Made by a program: the position numbers and the translations under genes | Source of the DNA: JBBQZP01 sp038207585 | GTDB taxonomy: Bacteria; Pseudomonadota; Alphaproteobacteria; Rhodobacterales; Rhodobacteraceae | DNA: 46,738 nt | Assembly (NCBI GenBank): GCA_038207585.1 | Contig: JBBQZP010000028.1 | Coordinates: 1 to 46,738, forward strand | Direction of reading: 5' to 3' | In this document: piece after piece, positions 15,776 to 23,282 of the stretch | Position numbering within the stretch: position 1 is the stretch's first letter | Layout: each line of letters starts with the position of its first letter | Notes under the pieces: generated by a model | What the model was told of the DNA's origin: nothing | Databases searched by the model: none | Seen by the model: the letters and a program-made list of their open reading frames with translations, nothing else

Positions 15776-17272
15776 TTGCGGCGCGTGATTGCTGCGTTTC
15801 CCGGCTGGCGCGGGGTGGGTCTGGCGGCGCTGTTTGGCGCGTTCATGGCGTTGGGGCAGGCCCCCCTCGGCTGGTGGTGGGCCACGTTGCCGGCCCTTGC
15901 TGGGCTGATCTGGTGGGTCGTGCGCGCACCGGGGGGGCGGGCTGCGGTCTGGCTCGCGTGGTTCGGCGGCGCAGGCTATTTCGCGGCGGCGCTGAATTGG
16001 ATCGTTGATCCCTTTCTGGTGGACCCTGTGGCTTACGGCTGGATGGCCCCCTTTGCCGTGGTTCTGATATCGTTCGGGCTGGCGCTGTTCTGGGCGGCGG
16101 CGGCGGTTTTGGCGCATCTGGCACGGCTGCCCTTTGGGGCACGGGCGCTGATGCTGGCGCTGACGCTGACGGCGGCGGAACTGGCGCGGGGATACGTGTT
16201 GACCGGCTTTCCCTGGGCGCTGATCGGCCATGTGTGGGTCGGCACGCCGCCCGCACAGGTGGCGGCGCTGATCGGGCCGTCGGGGCTGGTGCTGATGACG
16301 ACGCTGGCCGCCGCTTTGCCGGTTGCATTGCGGCTTTGGGGGGTGGTGGGGACGGGTGCGCTGCTGAGTGCGGCCTTTGCCTTTGGTGCGGCGCAGTTGA
16401 ATGTGCCCGACCCTGCGGCGCGCGGCGTGACGTTGCGCCTTGTGCAACCCAACGCGGAACAACACCTGAAATGGGATCCGGAACAGGCCGATACCCTCTT
16501 TCGTCTCCAGCTTGGCTTTACCAACGCGCTGCCCCGCCCGGATGCGGTGATCTGGCCCGAGACAGCGGTGCCCTATCTTCTGACGCCCGGCGAGGGTGCG
16601 GCGGCGGCGATTGCGCTGGCGGGTGACGGCGTGCCGGTGATCGTTGGCACGCAACGGCTGGCTGGCGACGCGGCTTATAACAGCATGGCGGTGATCGGCG
16701 CAGGCGGGGCGTTGACGGCGGTTTATGACAAATCGCATCTGGTGCCCTTTGGCGAATACATGCCGTTTGGTGACACTCTGTACGATCTGTTCGGCATTAC
16801 CGCTTTCGCATCGCGCACCGGAAACGGCTATACGGCAGGGCCGGGCGCGGCGGTGCTGGATCTGGGGGGCAAGTTCGGCAAAATCCTGCCGCTGATCTGC
16901 TATGAGGCGGTGTTCCCGCAGGATTTGCGTGCCGCACCAACGCGCGCCGACTGGATACTCCAGATCACCAATGATGCTTGGTTTGGTACGCTGACCGGCC
17001 CCTGGCAGCATCTGGCACAGGCGCGCCTGCGCGCGATTGAACAGGGATTGCCGCTGGTGCGGGTGGCCAATACCGGGATCACCGGGCTGATTGATGCGCG
17101 GGGCCGGGTGCTGGCGGAACTGCCGTTCGGCGAGGCGGGGTATCTGGATGTTGGGCTGCCGGGGGCTTTGGCCGAGCCGTTCTATGCGCAATGGGGCGAA
17201 ATTCCGGTGATTGTGCTGCTTATTGGCGGTGTGGCCGGCTTGATGACCGGGCGGCGGCGCGTTCGCGCTTGA
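15776..17272 (+). CDS. lnt: Apolipoprotein N-acyltransferase
   Basis: An inner-membrane enzyme that adds the third acyl chain to lipoprotein N-termini. An N-terminal multi-pass region (about 1-210) is followed by a nitrilase-fold periplasmic domain with the Glu-Lys-Cys triad: E262 (IWPETAVPYL), K319 (YDKSHLVPFGEYMP) and C375 (LICYEAVFP). A last hydrophobic segment lies near the end. Length is 498 residues. The TTG at 15776, 3 nt after the corC stop, is taken as start, but its ribosome site is weak and GTG 15785 is possible. The gene closes the phoH–ybeY–corC–lnt run. Confidence 0.95.
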   Translation: MRRVIAAFPGWRGVGLAALFGAFMALGQAPLGWWWATLPALAGLIWWVVRAPGGRAAVWLAWFGGAGYFAAALNWIVDPFLVDPVAYGWMAPFAVVLISFGLALFWAAAAVLAHLARLPFGARALMLALTLTAAELARGYVLTGFPWALIGHVWVGTPPAQVAALIGPSGLVLMTTLAAALPVALRLWGVVGTGALLSAAFAFGAAQLNVPDPAARGVTLRLVQPNAEQHLKWDPEQADTLFRLQLGFTNALPRPDAVIWPETAVPYLLTPGEGAAAAIALAGDGVPVIVGTQRLAGDAAYNSMAVIGAGGALTAVYDKSHLVPFGEYMPFGDTLYDLFGITAFASRTGNGYTAGPGAAVLDLGGKFGKILPLICYEAVFPQDLRAAPTRADWILQITNDAWFGTLTGPWQHLAQARLRAIEQGLPLVRVANTGITGLIDARGRVLAELPFGEAGYLDVGLPGALAEPFYAQWGEIPVIVLLIGGVAGLMTGRRRVRA

Positions 17273-17310
17273 CGCGCCAGCGCCCGCGTCGTAGCGCTGC
17301 GCGTCTTTAT

Positions 17311-17355
17311 CGTCACAACGGCTTCCTGGCGTGGCGAAATACCCTCAAAGGAGCA
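17311..17355 (+). promoter_or_regulatory. SAM/SAH riboswitch controlling metK
   Basis: The sequence GTCACAACGGCTTCCTGGCG followed by TGGCG and, after a short linker, GGAGCA fits the SAM/SAH riboswitch consensus. P1 pairs CGTCAC (17311-17316) with GTGGCG. The pseudoknot pairs GCTTCC with GGAGC, which is the Shine-Dalgarno (AAGGAG 17348-17353). Ligand binding would hide the ribosome site and shut off metK translation. The class was described from Rhodobacterales upstream of metK, matching the gene here. Confidence 0.95.
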
Positions 17356-17362
17356 CTTCCCA

Positions 17363-18529
17363 ATGTCGCGCGACAATTATGTATTCACCTCTGAATCCGT
17401 TTCAGAGGGGCACCCGGACAAGGTTTGCGACCGCATTTCCGATGCCATCCTTGACGCCTTTCTGACCGAGGAGGCGACCGCGCGCGTGGCCTGCGAAACC
17501 TTTGCCACCACGAACCGGGTGATCGTGGGCGGTGAGGTCGGGCTGACCGACAAGAAGCGACTTGGCGAGTTCATGGAAGGCGTCGACGGCATCGTGCGCG
17601 CCTGCGTGCGCGATATCGGCTACGAGCAGGATGAGTTCCATTGGAACACGCTGGAGGTTCACAATTATCTTCACGCCCAATCCGCGCATATCGCCCAAGG
17701 CGTCGATAAGGACGGAGCCGGTGATCAGGGCATCATGTTCGGCTATGCCTGCCGTGAGACGCCGGAACTGATGCCGGCCCCGATCCAGTACAGCCACGCG
17801 ATCCTGCGCCGGTTGACCGAGGCGAGGAAGTCCGGCGCCGAACCGACCCTGCGCCCGGATGCCAAATCGCAGCTTTCCCTGCGCTATGAAGGCGGCAAGC
17901 CGGTCGAGGTGACATCCATCGTTCTGTCCACGCAGCACGCGCTGGAAAGCCAGACCTCGGATGATATCCGCGCGATTGTGGAGCCTTATATCCGCGAGGT
18001 TCTGCCTTCGGGCTGGATCTCGGAAGCGACCGAGTGGTGGGTGAACCCGACGGGGACCTTTGTGATTGGCGGGCCGGATGGCGATGCAGGTCTGACGGGG
18101 CGCAAGATCATTGTGGATACCTATGGTGGTGCCGCCCCTCATGGCGGTGGTGCTTTTTCGGGCAAGGACCCGACAAAGGTTGACCGTTCCGCCGCCTATG
18201 CCGCGCGGTATCTCGCCAAGAACGTGGTGGCCGCAGGGCTGGCGGATCGCTGTACACTGCAGGTGGCCTATGCGATTGGCGTGGCCAAGCCCTTGTCGAT
18301 CTATGTCGATACGCATGGCACGGGGCAGGTAGAGGCGGTGGCGATTGAGCGCGCCGTGTCACGGGCAATGGACCTGACCCCGCGCGGCATCCGCACGCAT
18401 CTGGGCCTGAACCGACCCATCTATGCGCGCACCAGCGCCTACGGCCATTTCGGCCGCGCGCCGGACGCCGACGGCGGGTTCAGTTGGGAAAAGACCGATC
18501 TGGCCGAGGCACTGAAGCGCGGCATCTGA
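17363..18529 (+). CDS. metK: S-adenosylmethionine synthetase
   Basis: Makes SAM from ATP and methionine. All family signatures are present: SEGHPDKVCDRISDAILDAF at the N-terminus, GAGDQGIMFGYA, and the glycine-rich GGGAFSGKDPTKVDRSAAY. Length is 388 residues, typical. The ATG follows AAGGAG that is part of the SAM/SAH riboswitch, so translation is expected to fall when SAM or SAH is abundant. SAM feeds MiaB, TrmB and other methylations encoded nearby. Confidence 0.98.
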   Translation: MSRDNYVFTSESVSEGHPDKVCDRISDAILDAFLTEEATARVACETFATTNRVIVGGEVGLTDKKRLGEFMEGVDGIVRACVRDIGYEQDEFHWNTLEVHNYLHAQSAHIAQGVDKDGAGDQGIMFGYACRETPELMPAPIQYSHAILRRLTEARKSGAEPTLRPDAKSQLSLRYEGGKPVEVTSIVLSTQHALESQTSDDIRAIVEPYIREVLPSGWISEATEWWVNPTGTFVIGGPDGDAGLTGRKIIVDTYGGAAPHGGGAFSGKDPTKVDRSAAYAARYLAKNVVAAGLADRCTLQVAYAIGVAKPLSIYVDTHGTGQVEAVAIERAVSRAMDLTPRGIRTHLGLNRPIYARTSAYGHFGRAPDADGGFSWEKTDLAEALKRGI

Positions 18530-18577
18530 ACCGTCGCAACCCCGGCCATCGGGCCGGAACGCCCTTTCACCGGGGGA

Positions 18578-18612
18578 GCCGTTCGCGGCGGCATCGAGCC
18601 CCCGCGAACGGC
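18578..18612. repeat. Perfect 11-bp hairpin after metK
   Basis: GCCGTTCGCGG (18578-18588) pairs exactly with CCGCGAACGGC (18602-18612) across a 13-nt loop. It lies 49 nt after the metK stop with no T-tract. It may end or stabilise the metK transcript. Confidence 0.45.
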
Positions 18613-18666
18613 GCTGACGCGGCGATGAGCCCGGCGCGGCGTTGGGTGCGCGGGCGGGCCTTCGGC

Positions 18667-18690
18667 GAGGATATTTTTATCAAAATGAAA
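18667..18690. repeat. Palindromic intergenic repeat, copy 1
   Basis: GAGGATATTTTTATCAAAAT followed by GAAA lies between metK and trmB. It is related to the copy at 19498-19519 and is probably one of many short T-rich palindromes placed after genes in this lineage. It may act as a terminator. Confidence 0.5.
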
Positions 18691-18754
18691 GCGGCAGACG
18701 GGTTGGCGGTTGGCGGGCTTGACGCGGGCGGCCGGGCGGCTTAGGCGGCGGCGC

Positions 18755-19483
18755 ATGGACGAGAGTGATCATAGCGAGCCTGCGTCAACGGACGGGCTGG
18801 TCCCTGTGCGACGCAATTTCTATGGGCGCGTGCATGGCAAGACCCTGCGGGACAGCCAGAAGGGCTATCTTGCCCAGGATCTGGGCGGGTTGCGTCCGGC
18901 GGGCGTGTCGCGCGAGGAGAACCCGGAGCGGGTGGCGATTGATCCTGGTGCGATCTTTGGAGATGCGCGCGAAGTATGGGTTGAGATCGGTTTTGGCGGC
19001 GGCGAGCATCTGGTGCATATGGCGGCGCGCTATCCCGAAGTCGGGGTCATTGGGTGCGAGCCCTTTGTGAACGGGGTTGCCATGCTTTTGGGCAAGATCC
19101 GATGGGCGGGCGTCTCCAATCTGGCCGTGCATCCGGGCGATGCGCGGGATCTGTTTGATGTGCTGCCGGTTGCGTCGGTCGCGAAGGCGTTTTTGAATTA
19201 TCCCGACCCATGGCCCAAGCGGCGGCATCATCGACGACGCTTTGTGACGCAGGATCATCTGGGGGGGCTGGCGCGGGTGATGCAGGCGGGGGCGGAATTC
19301 CGCGTGGCCACCGATATTGCGGATTACATGCGGCAGGCTTTGATCGAGATTCCGCGGGCGGGATTTGAATTGGTATCTGTGGGCGGCGTGCCCTGGGATG
19401 ACTGGCATTCGACCCGGTATGAGAAGAAGGCGTTGCGCGAGGGGCGGGTGCCGGTTTACGCGACGTTCCGGCGTTTGGGGTGA
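18755..19483 (+). CDS. trmB: tRNA (guanine-N7)-methyltransferase
   Basis: A class I SAM methyltransferase forming m7G46 in tRNA. Residues include VRRNFYGRVHGKTLRDSQ, the SAM motif EIGFGGGEHL, GCEPFVNGV, and the family signature FLNYPDPWPKRRHHRRRFV; the C-terminus has STRYEKKALREGR. Length is 242 residues from the ATG at 18755 (MDESDHSEP). The upstream extension of the open frame is Arg-rich and unlike the family. It lies downstream of metK, which makes its methyl donor. Confidence 0.95.
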   Translation: MDESDHSEPASTDGLVPVRRNFYGRVHGKTLRDSQKGYLAQDLGGLRPAGVSREENPERVAIDPGAIFGDAREVWVEIGFGGGEHLVHMAARYPEVGVIGCEPFVNGVAMLLGKIRWAGVSNLAVHPGDARDLFDVLPVASVAKAFLNYPDPWPKRRHHRRRFVTQDHLGGLARVMQAGAEFRVATDIADYMRQALIEIPRAGFELVSVGGVPWDDWHSTRYEKKALREGRVPVYATFRRLG

Positions 19484-19486
19484 AAC

Positions 19487-19519
19487 GGGCCGGATTTGAG
19501 TATTTTTGCAAAAATGAAG
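19487..19519. repeat. Palindromic intergenic repeat, copy 2
   Basis: GGGCCGGATTTGAG (19487-19500) is followed by TATTTTTGCAAAAATGAAG, whose ATTTTTGCAAAAAT core is a perfect palindrome. The first 14 nt recur exactly at 23202-23215. It starts 4 nt after the trmB stop, so terminator function is plausible. Confidence 0.6.
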
Positions 19520-19588
19520 TTGCGCGGGGCGGGGCTGGACCGCGGGTTTGGGCTTCGCTAAGGCTGCCGGTGCAAATCAAGAGGTGCG

Positions 19589-20935
19589 ATGATGTCTGCC
19601 CATGGTGATCCACTGCCGATGACGGCCCGCAAGTCGGGGCCATTGCGCGGCGACGCCGGTGTGCCGGGGGACAAGTCGATCAGCCACCGGGCGCTGATTT
19701 TCGGCGCGATGGCGGTGGGTGAGACGAAAATCACCGGTCTGCTGGAAGGGCAGGATGTTCTGGATACCGCCTCTGCCATGCGCGCCTTCGGGGCCGAGGT
19801 GGTGCAGCACGCGCCGGGGGCCTGGTCGGTGCACGGCGTGGGTGTGGGCGGGTTTCGCGAGCCTTCGGATGTGATTGACTGCGGTAATTCGGGCACCGGG
19901 GTGCGGCTGATCATGGGCTGCATGGCGACCACGGCAATGACCGCGACCTTTACCGGCGATGCCAGTTTGCGCAAGCGTCCGATGGGGCGGGTGACAGAGC
20001 CTTTGGCCTTGTTCGGCACGCAGGCTTACGGGCGCAAGGGCGGCCGCTTGCCGATGACAGTGGTGGGGGCGGCTGATCCGGTTCCGGTGAGGTACACCTT
20101 GCCGGTGGCTTCGGCGCAGGTGAAATCGGCGGTGTTGCTGGCGGGGCTGAACGCGCCGGGCCAGACGGTCGTGATCGAGCGTGAGCCGACGCGGGATCAT
20201 TCGGAGCGGATGCTTCTGGGTTTTGGCGCTGATCTGACCGTTGAGAAAACCGCTGAGGGCAATGTCATTACCCTGACCGGCCAGCCCGAATTGCGCCCGC
20301 AGGTGGTGGCGGTGCCGCGTGATCCGTCGTCTGCTGCCTTTCCGGTCTGTGCGGCGCTGATCGTCGAGGGGTCGGACATCCGGGTTCCCGGCGTCAGCCA
20401 GAACCTGACGCGCAACGGAATTTACCTGACGCTGGTCGAGATGGGCGCGGATATCGCCTTCGAGAACCCGCGCGAAGAGGGTGGCGAGCCGGTTGCCGAT
20501 CTGCGGGTGCGGTTCTCGGCGCTGAAGGGGATTGAGGTGCCTCCCGGGCGTGCGCCGTCGATGATTGACGAATATCCGGTGCTGTCGGTGGTGGCTTCGT
20601 TTGCCGAGGGGCGCACCGTGATGCGGGGCGTGAAGGAACTGCGGGTCAAGGAATCCGACCGCATCGACGCGATGGCGCGGGGCCTTGAGGCCTGCGGTGT
20701 GCGGGTTGAGGAGGACGAGGATACGCTGATCGTGCATGGCATGGGGGCAGGCGGCGTGCCCGGCGGGGCAACTTGCGCCGTGCATCTGGACCACCGCATC
20801 GCGATGAGCTTTCTGGTGCTGGGGATGGCCGCAAAAGCCCCCGTCACGGTGGATGATGCGACGCCGATTGCAACGTCATTCCCGGTGTTCGAGGGGTTGA
20901 TGCGCGGCTTGGGCGCGGTGCTGACGCACAGCTGA
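19589..20935 (+). CDS. aroA: 3-phosphoshikimate 1-carboxyvinyltransferase (EPSP synthase, class II-like)
   Basis: Joins phosphoenolpyruvate to shikimate-3-phosphate in aromatic amino acid synthesis, feeding the trp pathway. Family motifs: GDKSISHRALIFGA, DCGNSGTGVRL, KRPMGRVTEPL, ASAQVKSAVLLAGLN, PSMIDEYPVL, LRVKESDRIDAMA and HLDHRIAMSFLVLG. The sequence is of the class II (CP4-like) type. At the position that is Ala100 in the CP4 enzyme this protein has Gly102 (N-S-G-T-G). Length is 448 residues. Start ATG 19589 follows GAGG; ATG 19592 is equally possible. Confidence 0.97.
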   Translation: MMSAHGDPLPMTARKSGPLRGDAGVPGDKSISHRALIFGAMAVGETKITGLLEGQDVLDTASAMRAFGAEVVQHAPGAWSVHGVGVGGFREPSDVIDCGNSGTGVRLIMGCMATTAMTATFTGDASLRKRPMGRVTEPLALFGTQAYGRKGGRLPMTVVGAADPVPVRYTLPVASAQVKSAVLLAGLNAPGQTVVIEREPTRDHSERMLLGFGADLTVEKTAEGNVITLTGQPELRPQVVAVPRDPSSAAFPVCAALIVEGSDIRVPGVSQNLTRNGIYLTLVEMGADIAFENPREEGGEPVADLRVRFSALKGIEVPPGRAPSMIDEYPVLSVVASFAEGRTVMRGVKELRVKESDRIDAMARGLEACGVRVEEDEDTLIVHGMGAGGVPGGATCAVHLDHRIAMSFLVLGMAAKAPVTVDDATPIATSFPVFEGLMRGLGAVLTHS

Positions 20936-21071
20936 CGGGGCGGCACGGGTATTTCGCGTCAACAAAAAGTGACGGGAAATCCGGACGCGCCTTGTTGGGC
21001 AAGCGCTGCTGCACGTCCGCAGGCCGATCGTTCCATACAAAGCACGCGCCCGGATGGCAGAGGCCATTGTC

Positions 21072-21509
21072 TTACGGCAGGGGCCGCTCCCCGAGCCGTT
21101 GGGCCACCATCACCAGATAGCCATCCGGGTCCTGCACCAGAAACTCGCGCTGGCCGCCCAGACGATCGCCCCAATCGCGCCATTTGTCGCGCAAGGGCAC
21201 ATAGAGCGGCACGCCCGCCGCGATCATTGCGACGGCCAGCGCATCGACATCGGCGACAAAGACCTGAATGACAGCGCCGCGCCCGAAGGGGGGCTCCATC
21301 GGGCCGGTTTCCCAATCGCCGTCGCGTTCGTAGAACATGATCTGCGCGCCTTCGGGCCGCGTGACGCAGGCAAGTTTCTGGGCGGGGCGGGCGAAAGCCA
21401 CGGAAAACCCCATCGGCCCGGTCCAGAAGGCGAGGGTGCGGGCATAGTCGCTGACCATCATTTCGGCGATTAGCGGCGACCAGTATTCGGGGGGTGATCC
21501 GGTGCCCAT
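21072..21509 (-). CDS. VOC-superfamily (glyoxalase/bleomycin-resistance-like) protein
   Basis: A 145-residue single-module VOC protein. It has the paired beta-alpha-beta layout: LIAEMMVSDYARTLAFWTGP, then GAQIMFYERDGDWE, then VIQVFVADVDALAVAMIAAG and REFLVQDPDGYLVMVAQRLG. The last block contains the usual DPDG turn and the position of a metal-binding acid. The family includes antibiotic-binding proteins and dioxygenases, and the substrate cannot be predicted. It lies 9 nt downstream of the decayed radical SAM gene on the same strand and may once have been co-transcribed with it. Confidence 0.85.
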   Translation of the reverse strand: MGTGSPPEYWSPLIAEMMVSDYARTLAFWTGPMGFSVAFARPAQKLACVTRPEGAQIMFYERDGDWETGPMEPPFGRGAVIQVFVADVDALAVAMIAAGVPLYVPLRDKWRDWGDRLGGQREFLVQDPDGYLVMVAQRLGERPLP

Positions 21510-21518
21510 TTGGTGTTC

Positions 21519-22511
21519 CTATTCTGCGGCAATATCAGCGGCATCCTGTGGCGAAAAGGCGCGCCGGGGGCGGGCGAGTGCTGCCTCGGGCAATTGCTCG
21601 GTGCCCCAGAACGCGGCGACAGTCTTGCCGGGGCGGGCGGGAAAGTGCAAGGCGTCGCGGAATTCGGATATCCAGACGCGGCGGCGCATCTTCGTATACC
21701 AGCGCATCGCGAGGCGGATATCCGCGTCGGGGTGCAGATAGACCCGCCACAGCGCTTTGGGGCGCAGTTGCAGCGTGGCTTCAATCAGTTTGACCCAAAG
21801 AAACACGCGCCACGCTGGCACCTTCGGGGTTTCCAGCACCTGATGCTTGTAATCCAGCAGGCGCAGGTCGGTTTGCAGGATGCGGCGGTGCGCGGATAGG
21901 GCATGGAACGGCGTCCAGAGGTGCGGAGTGTTGAAAACGCCCATCACCTGATCGGGGTCATGGTACAGAAGGTGACGCAGCAGGCGAGCGTAATCGGTGT
22001 CGGTTTCCACATCGAACCCCACGGCAAAGGTGCAAAGGCAGATCATCCCTTGTGCGCGCAAAAGCTGAATGACTTGGTGGTCGTTCGCCCGTGCGCCGCG
22101 TTTTTTCACCGTGGCCAAGGTGGCCTCATCCGTGCGCTCCAGCCCCATCAGAAACCGCAGGCAACTGACGCGTTTGTAAAATTGCAGGATATCGACGTCG
22201 CATACGATATCATCGGCACGGGTCGATCCGATAACGGTGACCGGCACATTTTCGGCAACCAGCGCCTCAAGAAATGCCAGCCAAGCCTTGCGCGACGAGG
22301 TCGATCAGCACGGCGTCGGGGCTATCGCGCAGCGTTTCATGCAAAATCTGCCAAAGCGGCATGTTGTCGGGGTAAAAGTTAACCGCCGCACATCATGGCC
22401 CGCATCAATCAGCGGACCGCCGATGCACAAAAGACTGAAGGGCGGCAGGTTTTCCCGTGGAAGATGGCTGCCGATGGCGGTATGGGGCGGGTGAAGCAGG
22501 GTCAGGCGCAT
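21519..22511 (-). pseudogene. bchE: BchE-like B12/radical SAM protein, decayed with internal deletion
   Basis: The 5' part from ATG 22509-22511 reads MRLTLLHPPHTAIGSHLPRE and GGPLIDAGHDV. After a frameshift near 22380 it goes on DNMPLWQILHETLRDSPDAV. It then jumps near 22290, with a further frame change, into WLAFLEALVAENVPVTVIGS and runs 242 residues to the stop at 21519. The pieces match the family of Mg-protoporphyrin monomethyl ester anaerobic cyclase-like proteins. The joint removes most of the B12-binding domain and the radical SAM CxxxCxxC, an estimated 200-plus residues. It cannot be active as written. The exact member (true BchE or a paralogue) is uncertain. Confidence 0.68.
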
Positions 22512-22575
22512 GGGGCTCTCCGGGTTGTTTGGCCCAACGTGCCGCCCGGTTCGTGCAGTTTTTGCGGAGAGGCGG

Positions 22576-23172
22576 ATGATCTTTACGGTAGCCATCGACG
22601 GGCCGGCGGCAGCGGGCAAGGGCACGATCAGCCGGGCTGTGGCGCAACATTTCGGCTTTGCGCATCTGGACACCGGGCTTTTGTACCGCGCAACGGCAGC
22701 AAAGGGTGGCGATCCGGTTCAGTCGGCGCTTTCACTGACCCAGGCCGACCTTGCCCGCACCGATCTGCGGACGGCTGAGGCCGGGCAGGCCGCCAGCCGG
22801 ATCGCCGTGATCCCCGAAGTGCGCGCGGCGCTTCTGGATTTTCAGCGCACATTCGCGCGGCGGGACGGGGGCGCGGTTCTGGACGGGCGCGATATCTGCA
22901 CGGTGATCTACCCAGATGCCGAAATGAAGATATTCGTCACCGCCAGCCCCGATATCCGCGCGCACCGCCGCTGGCTGGAACTGGGCGGCGACGCTGATCA
23001 TATCCGCGCGGAACTTGCCGAACGCGATGCGCGGGACGCCGCCCGCAGCGTGGCCCCGTTGAAGGCAGCGCCCGATGCGCTCTTGCTTGATACGACCGAT
23101 CTGAGTATAGACGCGGCAATCAGATCGGCAATCAATGCCACAACGGAACGGATCAGGCAGGGTCGGGCGTAA
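22576..23172 (+). CDS. cmk: Cytidylate kinase
   Basis: Phosphorylates CMP/dCMP with ATP. The P-loop is GPAAAGKGT (9-17), followed by HLDTGLLYRATA, VLDGRDICTVIYPDAEMKIF and lid-like AELAERDARDAARSVAPLK. At 198 residues it is shorter than the enterobacterial enzyme, as is common in this group. Start ATG 22576 (MIFTVAIDGP) follows GGAGAGG. Its position directly before rpsA is widely conserved. It is divergent from the bchE-like pseudogene. Confidence 0.96.
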   Translation: MIFTVAIDGPAAAGKGTISRAVAQHFGFAHLDTGLLYRATAAKGGDPVQSALSLTQADLARTDLRTAEAGQAASRIAVIPEVRAALLDFQRTFARRDGGAVLDGRDICTVIYPDAEMKIFVTASPDIRAHRRWLELGGDADHIRAELAERDARDAARSVAPLKAAPDALLLDTTDLSIDAAIRSAINATTERIRQGRA

Positions 23173-23201
23173 GCCTCGGCCCTTTGTCATTGTTCCGGGG
23201 T

Positions 23202-23225
23202 GGGCCGGATTTGAGACATGAAAAG
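23202..23225. repeat. Intergenic repeat, degenerate copy 3
   Basis: GGGCCGGATTTGAG recurs exactly as at 19487-19500, but the following palindrome is reduced to ACATGAAAAG. It lies 29 nt after the cmk stop. Confidence 0.5.
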
Positions 23226-23282
23226 ACCGGCGGAGCCAACCGCATGGCCAGTGAAAACGAATGAAAAGGAAAATACCAACCA

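Noticed and set aside
15596..17191. Open frame of 531 codons on the minus strand opposite lnt
   Set aside because: Arg/His/Gln/Pro-rich shadow typical of high-GC antisense frames; lnt has the full catalytic triad.
19577..20794. Open frame of 405 codons opposite aroA
   Set aside because: Antisense shadow of aroA with no recognisable domain.
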